Below, piece by piece: positions 26,250-35,090 of a DNA stretch of 64,000 nucleotides (the stretch's first letter is position 1; every line of letters starts with the position of its first letter). The DNA is from Myrica gale (taxonomy: Eukaryota; Streptophyta; Magnoliopsida; Fagales; Myricaceae), in assembly GCA_963930655.1 (NCBI GenBank), contig OZ005607.1:20906374-20970373 (forward strand). The letters run 5' to 3'. The notes under the pieces are model-generated. The model did not search any database and was not told the origin of the DNA. It was given only the letters and a program-made list of their open reading frames with translations. Made by a program: the position numbers and the translations under genes.

Positions 26250-26652
26250 TTAATTGATGAAGTATAAAATCGCTGTTGCCCAACTATTGGGCCGCGTGGG
26301 TGGATAAGGTTTGAATTAGGAAATTATAAAACATAAGTAAGCACTAAGCAGGCTAGTTAAGGTTTTAATTAGGAAAAAAAGAAACGAAAAAAAGAGAAAA
26401 GCAGACCGAGGTTTCTTTTTATAAAGCTTAATTAGTGCTTTAATTTGGGGAAAACCCAAAAACCCGGTTCCAAATATTTAGTGAAAAATTGACTAAAAAT
26501 ATATAAATTCTATTTATTTGGGTAATTATTAATTGATGAAGTCCAAAAAATTGCTGGTGCCCAACGATTGGGCACCGGGGGTGGATAAGGTTTTAATTAG
26601 GAAATTACAAACCAAAACTAAGGAGGCTAGCTAAGGTTTTGCTTATAAAAAA
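26250..26652. repeat. Tandem duplication of host sequence, two units
   Basis: ATTAATTGATGAAGT begins unit 1 near 26250 and unit 2 near 26528. Both continue with GCCCAAC..TTGGGC, GGTGGATAAGGTTT.AATTAGG, and GGCTAG.TAAGGTTTT. Unit 1 continues to AAGCAGACCGAGGTTTC and TTTTTATAAAGCTTAATTAG without interruption. Unit 2 is split by the elements at 26653-27565 and 27631-27994, and resumes with AAGCAAGCCGAGGTTTC. Unit 1 is therefore a natural empty-site copy. Confidence 0.75.
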
Positions 26653-27565
26653 GGGTTAATGACTTTTTTAGTCCTTAGGTTTTGAAAATTTTACTTTTTC
26701 GTCCTTGTGTTTTCCCATTTATCACACGTAGTACTCGGGTTTCATGGTTTTGTCAAAATGGTCCTTTCGTCCACTTCCGTCAACGAATTGCCCAGTCAAC
26801 TAACGGCATACACGTCATCACCAATCAAAACGTGACACGTGTAACTTTTTTTTTAAACAATGCCACGTCATTTCGCTAAAAAATACAAAAAAAAAGATTT
26901 TTTTTTTCGTGAAAATTAAAAAAAAAAAGCAAACTTGTCGGAGTTGCAGAGGGGTGGCTCCCTGAGCCACCGGCCACCAAGGAGCCACCCCGCAAATGGG
27001 GGAGCCTAGATCTGGGCTCCCCCGTGAGGGGTGGCTCCCTGAGCCACCGGCCTCCCCTTGTCCAGGGGAGGCCGGGAGCCACCCCGCAAATGGGGGAGCC
27101 CAGATCTGGGCTCCCCCGTGCGGGGTGGTTTTCCAGGGGAGGACGGGAGCCACCCCACAAATGGGGGAGCCCAGATCTGGGCTCCCCCGTGAGGGGTGGC
27201 TCCCTGAGCCACCGGCCTCCCCTTCTCCAGGGGAGGCCGGGAGCCACCCCGCTGGGCTCCCCCGTGAGGGGGGTGCCTCTTTTTTTTTTTTTTTTTTTAC
27301 GTAAAAAAAATCTTTATTTTTTTGTAATTTTTTAGCGAAATGACGTGGGACTTTTAAAAAAAAAGAAAAAAAAGTTACACGTGTCACGTTTTGATTGGTG
27401 ATGACGTGTGTGCCGTTAGTTGACTGGGCAATCGTTGACGGAAGAAGACGGAAGGACCATTTTGACAAAACCATGAAACCCGAGGACTACATGTGATAAA
27501 TGGGAAAACCCAAGGACGAAAAAGTAAAGTTGTCAAAACCTAAGGACTAAAAAAGTCATTAACCC
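26653..27565. mobile_element. Non-autonomous Mutator-like element with GC-rich palindromic core, 913 bp
   Basis: Terminal inverted repeats of about 265 bp begin GGGTTAATGACTTTTTTAGT and are roughly 90% alike by eye. The element is flanked by a perfect 9-bp duplication TATAAAAAA (26644-26652 and 27566-27574), diagnostic of Mutator-type insertion. The TIR shares its layout with that of the autonomous element at 29031: TTTATCACA.GTAGT, TTTCATG.TTTTGTCAAAAT, ACACGTCAT and GACACGTGT. The core (26940-27285) is GC-rich and self-complementary. It has no transposase; the long Pro/Gly-rich frames on both strands follow from the repeats. Confidence 0.9.
26940..27285. repeat. GC-rich array of nested palindromes inside the element
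   Basis: Three 26-bp palindromes centred on AGATCT lie at 26998-27023 (one mismatch), 27092-27117 and 27163-27188; each half reads GGGGGAGCCCAGA. Between them, GGGGTGGCTCCCTGAGCCACC and CCTCCCCTT.TCCAGGGGAGG hairpins repeat. Single strands could fold into several strong stems. The block stands out against AT-rich DNA on both sides. Confidence 0.9.
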
Positions 27566-27630
27566 TATAAAAAAAGAAAAGCAAAAAAAGAAAAAAAGAA
27601 GCAAGCCGAGGTTTCTTTTTATAAATATTA

Positions 27631-27994
27631 GGGAATTTGACAAAATGGTCCTTGGGTTTATAACCCTTTGGTAAATAGGTCATTCACTTTCAAATTTCAA
27701 AATTTTAGTAATTGGATTTTCGATGTTTGACGAAATGATCATTTCGTCAGTCTGTCGTCCATATGCTTAACGGATTTGTAGCGGTCGACCGAATATATGT
27801 GTAAAAAGTGAGCGGTCGACCGCTACAAATTTGCTGACGTGTCAGAGAGCTTCGTTAAGTATGTGGACAATAGACTGACAGAAAGACCATTTCGTCAAAC
27901 ATCGAAAACCCAAAGACTAAAATTTTGAAATTTGAAAATGAATGACCCATTTGCCAAAGGAGTATAAATCTAAGGATTTTTTTGCCAAATTCCC
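27631..27994. mobile_element. Mutator-type MITE, 364 bp
   Basis: The ends are GGGAATTTGACAAAATGGTC and, reverse-complemented, GGGAATTTGGCAAAAAAATC. The flanks are a perfect 9-bp duplication TAAATATTA (27622-27630 and 27995-28003). The arms are complementary over much of their length and meet near a GCGGTCGACCG-type palindrome around 27780-27822. Non-coding. It inserted in unit 2 of the local duplication. Confidence 0.85.
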
Positions 27995-28002
27995 TAAATA
28001 TT

Positions 28003-28660
28003 AATTAGTGGTGGAAATTGACTTGAACACAACACGTGTCCAAAACCCAGAACCCTTTTTTTTCAAATATACCTACAGATGGTATCCGAAGGCCTAAATG
28101 TTCACCAAATGAAATCAACCTAGGTTGGAGTCCAATCTGATCATGACATGTGTTCGAAAAAGACATTGGGTATTATCAATAATTGAGCAATTTAATTTTA
28201 AATATAAATCACTACAAATTTCCTGACGTGTCAGAGAGCTCCGTTAAGTATGTGGACAAATTTGCTGATGTGACCGCTGCAAATTTGCTGACGTGTCAGA
28301 GAGCTCCGTTAAGTATGTGGACAATAGACTGACAGAAAGACCATTTCGTCAAACATCGAAAACCCAAAGACTAAAATTTTAAAATGAAGGACTCATTTGT
28401 CAAAGGAGTATAAATCTAAGAATTTTTTTGCCAAATTTCCTAAATATTAATTAGTGGTGGAAATTGACTTGAACACAACACGTGTCCAAAACCCAGAACC
28501 TTTTTTTTTCCAAATATACCTACAGATGGTATCAGATGCCTAAATTTTCACCAAATGAAATCAACCTAGGTTGGAGTCCAATCTGATCATGACATGTGTT
28601 CGAAAAAGACAGGGTATTATCAATAATTGAGCAATTTAATTTTAAATATAAATCGCAACA
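28003..28660 (+). repeat. Tandem duplication carrying the 3' half of the MITE
   Basis: The MITE's right half plus its flank (27831-28210) is repeated at 28285-28660 with a period of about 446-454 bp. The match includes AATTAGTGGTGGAAATTGAC, AACACGTGTCCAAAACCCAG and CAACCTAGGTTGGAGTCC. A third, 40-bp stub of the MITE (CTGACGTGTCAGAGAGCTCC) lies at about 28214-28260. The duplication happened after the MITE inserted. Confidence 0.8.
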
Positions 28661-29021
28661 ATATATATCTTGAATTAAGCTGACGTACTTGAGGTTAAAA
28701 AAAGACAACTCCTGAGATATTTTGCCAAAGCGAAAGTGACGTGCGGTTCAATTCCAACCTATAATACGGTTAAATCACCTTGTATGGTAAATATAGAATT
28801 GGAAAAATATGTTTTGGATAAACATTGTAATTTTTATTTTCATTAAAAATATTTAATATCAATAAGACATGATTAGGGAAATTAAATGATGTTATTTGAA
28901 ACAAGATAAACTGAATGGGTAGGGATAATTAGGTATTAAATACAGAATGTTATCAAGTTCAAGGACTTTGACCTTCTTGTTCTGTCCTTCCATTTATTAG
29001 ACAGCCTCGGTGTGTAGGCTG
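28661..29021. other. Short AT-rich spacer
   Basis: No gene or element recognised between the tandem repeats and the target duplication of the autonomous Mutator-like element. Confidence 0.4.
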
Positions 29022-29030
29022 AACAAATAA

Positions 29031-29270
29031 GGGTTAATGACCTTTTTCGTCCTTGGGTTTTAACACCTTTACAAAACTCGTCCTTGGGTTTCCGAATTTA
29101 TCACAGGTAGTCCCTAGGTTTCATGATTTTGTCAAAATAGTCCTTCCGTCTACTCCCGTTAATGAAACTAACGTCCATACACGTCATGTCCAACCAGAAG
29201 GGGACACGTGTCTAATTTATCCAGGTTGTACCTCCACGTCAGCTTCATGGGCCACGGTGGCAAAACGACA
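29031..29270 (+). repeat. Left terminal inverted repeat of the MULE, 240 bp
   Basis: Matches the reverse complement of 33922-34161 without any difference that I could find. It contains GGGGACACGTGTC and CCACGTCAGC words. Identity ends at ..CAAAACGACA. Confidence 0.93.
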
Positions 29271-30091
29271 ATTGTCTGTGTCAAAACGACACCCTTTGGA
29301 TTCCTTAGTCAAAAAACAACAAAAATGCCCGTACGTTTACTGGGTAAAAATATAAAAACGATATGTGGAGGAATTTTTACCCGTACTCCCTTTCCCTTTC
29401 CCCAATTTCAAAAGCCCTAGTTTCTATTGTGGTCCCCGACACCCAGCCCTGACCCCGACACCCAGCCGTGACACCTTGCCGTTGCCGTCGCACGTCGTCG
29501 TTGGGTTTGGGTTTTCGATTCATCACATAGTCCCTAGTGCTATCTGTGTTGTTGTAGCCCTTTGTGCAACCCGAGCGGTATGTTTCCCACCTTTCTGACA
29601 ATATTGTGAAATTTCCTCTATCTATTGGAAAAAGTTGCTTTGTTATGAGTTGAATATTGTTTTAATAATTGAATAGTGGGTCATAGAATGTTGTTGTCAT
29701 CTTAAAGTAGTATTCATTTCTGTCTTGTAGTGACTAAAGTGTTTGAGACTTTTTTGTGGTCCCAAAGAAATGTCACTTGAAATGCCGACATATTGTAGGG
29801 AGAATAGTCATTTATGTTGTTTAAAAGTCTTTACACATGTTATTCGTATCAATTGATCTTGGGATTTGTTTCTTTGTTCATGTGCATGTAGGTTAGGGCT
29901 CTCTGCAAGCAACAACGTAATTTAGTGTGTAATTTGTGTTTGCTGCAACAAGGTTAGTTTCTGACTAATTATTGTAATTTGTATTTGCTACAATAAGTTT
30001 TGAATGGTGTAAACTAGTTTAGTTTATTTTTTGGATACATTATAGTTAGATCATTACTCATCGGCTTCTTTTTGTTTTGTTATGTTGCAGG
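29271..30091 (+). other. Leader region of the MULE
   Basis: Non-coding segment between the TIR and the transposase start. It holds a short CCCGACACCCAGCC direct repeat at about 29436-29470 and ends in TTTTGTTATGTTGCAG just before the coding start, a good splice acceptor. A 5' UTR intron is therefore likely, but its donor was not fixed. Confidence 0.5.
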
Positions 30092-33000
30092 ATGGTGGTT
30101 CTAACAGTATTTGTGCATCATGGTGGGTTCCTTAACGAAGAAAATTGGACATATGTTGGTGGTATTGTTGAGAAGGTAGGGCGGGTCAACACAGACTACT
30201 TGACAGTCCCAGACCTCAATGGTGTGGTGCAAGGCTGTGGATATAGGACATCGGGCCTGATGTTCTGTACCTTAGACGATGAAGAGCCAAATCACATGAG
30301 ACCTTTACAGAGAGATGCTGATGTCATAACTATTATTGAGATAGTTGAGGCCAACCAAAACAAAAGTCTCCATATCTATGTGAAGCATAATGTGGACGTA
30401 CCAGAGATTGTTATGGATAGTTATGCTAATGGTGATGCTGATAGGGAAAATGAGGTCAATGTATCTGATGCTGAGGCGGCTGGTAGTGGAGATAATAACA
30501 CGGGTATAAATGACTTTGCAAATGCTCGAGTCTTGAGTGACTTCAGTGGTACAGATGTTGAAGATCCTGATTTGTATGATGTAGAAGAAAATCAAGAAAG
30601 TGTCGCAAAAGAGGCTGGTGATGCTGCCATGAAATGGTTTGCACCATGGGCGAAGGGAACTAGTGCTGCTGAAGGTGAGGGTTGTGTAGAATCTGATTAC
30701 GGTGACTCTGAAGCTTCGTACAGTTTAGATGCTACCAGCAATGAGGATATGGAGGAAGTTACAGATCCTCTTGAAGGTGAACCACGTGTTAGACAAAGGC
30801 AGAAACAGTTCCCTCAATATAAGGAGGCCCCTGACTTGAGGGCTCCGGTGACACTAGAGGTTGGTTTGATGTTTAACAATTGCGAGCAGTTCAAGAGTGC
30901 ACTCCGAACATATGCTATTCAGAAGGGGTTTGAATATGAGCTGATCAAGAATGATAAGGTGAGAGTTAGGGCAGTGTGCAAGGAGAGATGTGGGTGGGGG
31001 ATATATCTTGGCCTAACACGTGAGAAAGACTCGTTTCAAATAAAAACCCATCATGCTATTCACACATGTGGCAGTCACCACATAAACAAGAAGGCATCTA
31101 TTAAGTGGTTAGCTCAGCGGTACTTGGAAAATTTTAGAGATGACCCCACATGGCCACCTAGCGCACTTAGGGGGGAGGTTGCAAGGGAGTATATGATCGA
31201 TGTGACGACCCTAACATGTAGCCGCGCAAGAAGGATGGCATTGCGCATTATTTTTGGCAGATATTCAGAGCAATATAGACATGTACCACAGTACTTGGCT
31301 GCCATCTTGAAGTGGAATCCTGGTAGCTCTGGTTTTCTACACAGAGAGGCAAGCTTTTTTCAAAGAATGTACATTTGTTTAGGGGCTTGTAAACAAGGGT
31401 TCCTAAGCGGGTGTCGGCCTATCATCTCGGTCGATGCATGCTTTTTGAAGGGAGATTTTCCGGGACAGCTCTTGGCTGCCATAGGCACAGATGGCAATGA
31501 CGACATGTTTCCAATTGCATATGCGGTGTGCGAGGCAGAATGTAGAGATTCGTGGACGTGGTTCTTGACTTGCCTTTTGGAGGATATCGGGGGTGTGGAG
31601 GTTGGCTGGACGTTCATGAGTGATCGTCAAAAGGTTCTTGACTTGCCTTCTGTAACTTTTTTTAAAATTTTTTTGGTAATATCTATTTTAATGTTGTACT
31701 ATCTCACTTACAGGGGCTTCAACAGAGTTTTGAACATCTTATGCCGGGGACGGAGCATCGCATGTGCATTAGGCATCTCCATGCTAACTTCAAAGACAAG
31801 GGTTACAAGGGTAAGGCGTGGAAAGATGCTTTGTGGGCAGCAGCTCGTGCTTCTAACAAAAATGAGTTTAATCGTGCGATGGAGGTCATCAAGGGTATGG
31901 ATGAAGAGGCACATAAGTATTTGGCTCTACTTGACGTGAGGATGTGGTCAAGGCATGCATTCAATTTGTATTGTAAGAGCGACATGCTACTCAACAATTT
32001 AGCGGAGACATTTAATGCATGGGTGAAGGAAGCTCGAGACAAACCGATATTGACAATGGTTGAAATTATACGGAGACAGATGATGATGAGATTCCAAACA
32101 AAGAGGGATGGCATCAAAAAGTCTAGCAATCTTATATGCCCCAAGATTGTTAAGAAGCTTGAACGTTCAAAGACTGAGGCAAGGAATTACATCTGCATGT
32201 GGAGGTCAGAAATGAGATTTGAGGTTGACCACCACTATCATCCAAGGCGTGTGGTTGACTTGAGTGCACGAGAGTGTGGGTGTGGACGATGGCAATTGAA
32301 CGGAATTCCCTGTCCTCATGCAATCAGTGCAATATATTTCAACAAGGGGCAGCCTGAAGACTATGTCCATGAGTGCTATCTAATGGCTACTTATGCAAAA
32401 GCCTACGCACCAGAGATCTTTCCAATGCCGGGTCCCCACAACTGGCCCGAGCACGAAGGCCTAGAAATATTGCCTCCGGTTTATCATAAACAACCCGGGA
32501 GGCCGAGGAAAAATAGGAAACAAGCACCTCATGAAAATGAACAAAACCCTTCAAAGCTATCTCAAGCTGGCTACGTCGTTAGCTGTGGAAATTGTGGAGC
32601 GGCTGGGCATAACGCAAGACGTTGTCCCCAACCTGAAAATCCTAATAAGAAGAAGTGGCCCAAGAGAGTAAGAAAGCCAAAGCAAAAGGTAAATTGACTA
32701 ACATTTCTTGTCAATCTTCTTACCTTTCAGATCTGCATGGCATTCAGTTTAATTCTCTATGTATGCAGAACATGTTAAATGATAATATGGCAGCTGATCC
32801 AACTGGTGAAGCTGGAGCTTCGCATGAAGGGGATGAAATCACTAATGGAGCCCAACCACAAAGGATTAGGAGGACCATAAGAAGAAGGGTGTGTATTCAT
32901 ATTATGTTGTTATGTGCTTTGTTTTCATCCAATAATTTGACTTGGGGTACTTTGCAGGTCGGAGATGGTATCGCTGCCAATGTTATGTCACAGACGACAG

Positions 33001-33243
33001 AGCAACATGTTAAGCAACCGATGGTTTGTTCCTATAATTGATCATTATTATTAAATATCAATTGAAAGTAAAATCAACATGCTCTATTATTGTAACTTTG
33101 CCAATTTACAGGTTGCGCCAGAGGGAGATCAAACTGAGGGAGTTGGACACAGGCAGGCCATTCCGGAAATAAGGAGAAGAGGAAGATCAAATGTAGTCGA
33201 ACGAGCCGCGGAATGGGCTGAAATGATGAGGGCGACTCAATAG
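30092..33243 (+). CDS. MULE transposase (MuDR family), apparently intact, five exons
   Basis: Exons 30092-31633, 31714-32688, 32769-32888, 32958-33023 and 33112-33243 give 945 codons (944 residues), all GT-AG and in phase. I start at the ATG just after the TTGCAG acceptor (MVVLTVFVHHGGF). An N-terminal PB1-like part is followed by an acidic linker and the Mutator DNA-binding domain around residues 260-370. The catalytic triad of the DDE core is readable: Asp448 in ISVDACFLKG, Asp511 in MSDRQK, and Glu612 in NNLAETFNAW. A SWIM zinc finger follows (CGCGRWQLNGIPCPH, from Cys702) and then a CCHC knuckle CGNCGAAGHNARRC (from Cys805). The tail is basic (RRRGRSNVVERAAEW). The protein would cut and rejoin the element at its TIRs. 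The small exons 3-5 are the least certain part of the model. Confidence 0.88.
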
Positions 33244-33457
33244 ATGCAGTTGATAATATGAAACTATTTTTTGTGGACTTGTAGTTGGTTGATGGTTTTT
33301 TTGTGGACTCGTGTGGTTGGTTGATAGATTTTTTTGTGGACTTGTGGTTGACTGAAAGAACATGGATGATGCAATTTTTGGAGTTGGGTGAAAGAAAATG
33401 GTATGGGATACTTGTTTTGTAATGTAAACAGGTTAAACTAAGGTTAAAATGGTATGA

Positions 33458-33718
33458 GACACTTGTTTTGTAATGGTATGATATCGTTTATTTGTACATG
33501 AAATATGAAAGGAGTCCTTTTCTGGAAATATGTTGATACGAGAGGAGTCATTTTCTGGTCCTCCCTTTTCTGGAAATATGTTGGATGGGACACTTGTTTT
33601 GTAATGGTATGGTATCGTTTATTTGTACATGAAATATGAAAGGAGTCCTTTTCTGGAAATATGTTGATACGAGAGGAGTCCTTTTCTGGTCCTCCCTTTT
33701 CTGGAAATATGTTGATAC
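33458..33718 (+). repeat. Two tandem copies of a 131-bp unit in the MULE 3' region
   Basis: GACACTTGTTTTGTAATGGT starts at 33458 and again at 33589. Within each copy AAAGGAGTCCTTTTCTGG and TGGAAATATGTTG recur, so the repeat has internal substructure. Confidence 0.85.
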
Positions 33719-33763
33719 GAGATGTTACTAGACATGTATTTAAATATCGATTATAATTGATAG

Positions 33764-33901
33764 TTTCATTAACGGGAATAATCCGAAGGATTATTTTGAC
33801 AAAATCATTAAACCTAGGGACTACCTGTGATAAATGAGAAAAACTCAGGGACGATTTTTGTAAAGGAGTTAAAACCCAGGGACGAATATGATCATTAACC
33901 C
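33764..33901 (-). repeat. Decayed second copy of the MULE terminal repeat
   Basis: Read from 33901 leftwards, it begins GGGTTAATGATC and continues through CCCTGGGTTTTAACTCC, TTTATCACAGGTAGTCCC and CCCGTTAATGAAACTA. It follows the outer TIR with many substitutions. It lies just inside the right TIR, so this end carries two TIRs in tandem, the inner one older. Confidence 0.85.
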
Positions 33902-33921
33902 AAAATTTAGGCAAAGAAGGG

Positions 33922-34161
33922 TGTCGTTTTGCCACCGTGGCCCATGAAGCTGACGTGGAGGTACAACCTGGATAAATTAGACACGTGTCCCCTTCTGGTT
34001 GGACATGACGTGTATGGACGTTAGTTTCATTAACGGGAGTAGACGGAAGGACTATTTTGACAAAATCATGAAACCTAGGGACTACCTGTGATAAATTCGG
34101 AAACCCAAGGACGAGTTTTGTAAAGGTGTTAAAACCCAAGGACGAAAAAGGTCATTAACCC
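33922..34161 (-). repeat. Right terminal inverted repeat of the MULE, 240 bp
   Basis: Reverse complement of 29031-29270, with no difference found by eye. The minus-strand frame seen across 33444-34139 is TIR sequence, not a gene. Confidence 0.93.
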
Positions 34162-34170
34162 AACAAATAA

Positions 34171-35090
34171 ACAGAAAGACGTTACAGAAAGTTAGGGTTA
34201 GACATCCAATCCAATTTTTGTTTTTCTGGCCAAAACATTCCCCCTTACCAAACAGATTTTGCAACTGATGTTTTCAGTTAACATAAAACATTCAGCTTCA
34301 GCTCACCAAATCTTAGCTATTGTCAACAAAGAATGGAAACTACCCGGAAAGAAAACAAGTAAAAGGAACAGAAAGGGAATCCTCTTCTCTCTTCCTTTGA
34401 CGATTCCTTTTTATCTTCTTTTATTGTTTTTGTATTTGTTTTTTTCTTCTCTTTCACTTTCCATGAAAAGAAAAAGGAAAGAAAGAAATTTGAATTAAAC
34501 AATTGGAAAGAAAGACAATGAGATTTGGACAGTAACCTTTGAACTTACTATGTGACAGATGTATTCTTACCATTGCTGAATAGCTGTGTAGCTGTATTTA
34601 CAGTTGGAAGAGCCTCTTCAACTCCAAGTCGTCTTAAACAATGCTCCAGAGAGAGGGATCCTTGTGGTACCAGTTATATATCTAAAACCTACCAAAGGAG
34701 GAGTCTTGGTAGTCCTCTACCTGAAGCCAATGCTGAAAGTTATAATTTTTTATTACTCGCTGCATATCTGGACCACTCTGTATTTTGACAGTTAATTTCC
34801 CACCAAATAGTTCTCTCTCTCTCTCTCTCTCTCTCTGCTTGTTCAACTCTCCAAAGCTCAAAGCAGGCTAAATAAAGAATATTGAGATAATGATACTCAC
34901 GTCCTGCACTGTTCAACCCCTTTGCTTCAACCCAACTCCACGACCCCAAATGCCGTCTGTCGAAATTTTCTCTCATTCTCAGTATCTCTTTTAGTATTTG
35001 TTTTTTCTTTGCTTCCCAAACCAACAAGCAAATCTTTTTCTTTTGTTTTTTATTTTGCACTTCAAGAAAAGGCCGTTTTCATTGCCAGCA
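34171..35090 (+). other. Promoter and leader region of the RopGAP gene
   Basis: T/C-rich tracts (34380-34460, 34975-35050) resemble a pyrimidine-rich leader. A (TC)12 microsatellite lies at 34812-34836. No clear TATA box was found. The MULE ends about 930 bp before the ATG. Confidence 0.5.
34812..34836 (+). repeat. (TC)12 microsatellite
   Basis: Uninterrupted TC dinucleotide run of 25 bp upstream of the RopGAP gene. Confidence 0.95.

Larger units (their letters stand above)
29031..34161 (+). mobile_element. Apparently complete autonomous Mutator-like transposon (MULE), 5,131 bp
   Basis: The element begins GGGTTAATGACCTTTTTCGT and ends with its complement. It is flanked by a perfect 9-bp target duplication AACAAATAA (29022-29030 and 34162-34170). 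The two 240-bp terminal inverted repeats look identical by eye, which points to a recent insertion. Inside is one gene (30092-33243) that can be read without a stop or frameshift once four GT-AG introns are removed. The left subterminal part (29271-30091) is non-coding leader. The right one (33244-33921) holds a tandem repeat and a decayed extra copy of the TIR. The right end lies about 930 bp upstream of the RopGAP start codon. Confidence 0.93.

Noticed and set aside
26818..27474. 218-codon minus-strand frame rich in Pro, Gly and Ser, plus overlapping plus-strand frames
   Set aside because: It spans the TIR and palindromic core of a non-autonomous transposon. Open frames on both strands come from repeat symmetry, and the product is repetitive with no domain.
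33444..34139. 231-codon minus-strand frame
   Set aside because: It consists of the right TIR, its decayed inner copy and the 131-bp tandem repeat. The first 64 or so codons are the same as those at 29053-29355 because both are TIR sequence.
34998..35090. Upstream in-frame ATG for the RopGAP protein
   Set aside because: It would add a Phe/Leu-rich stretch translated from the pyrimidine-rich leader. The ATG at 35091 gives the usual family N-terminus.
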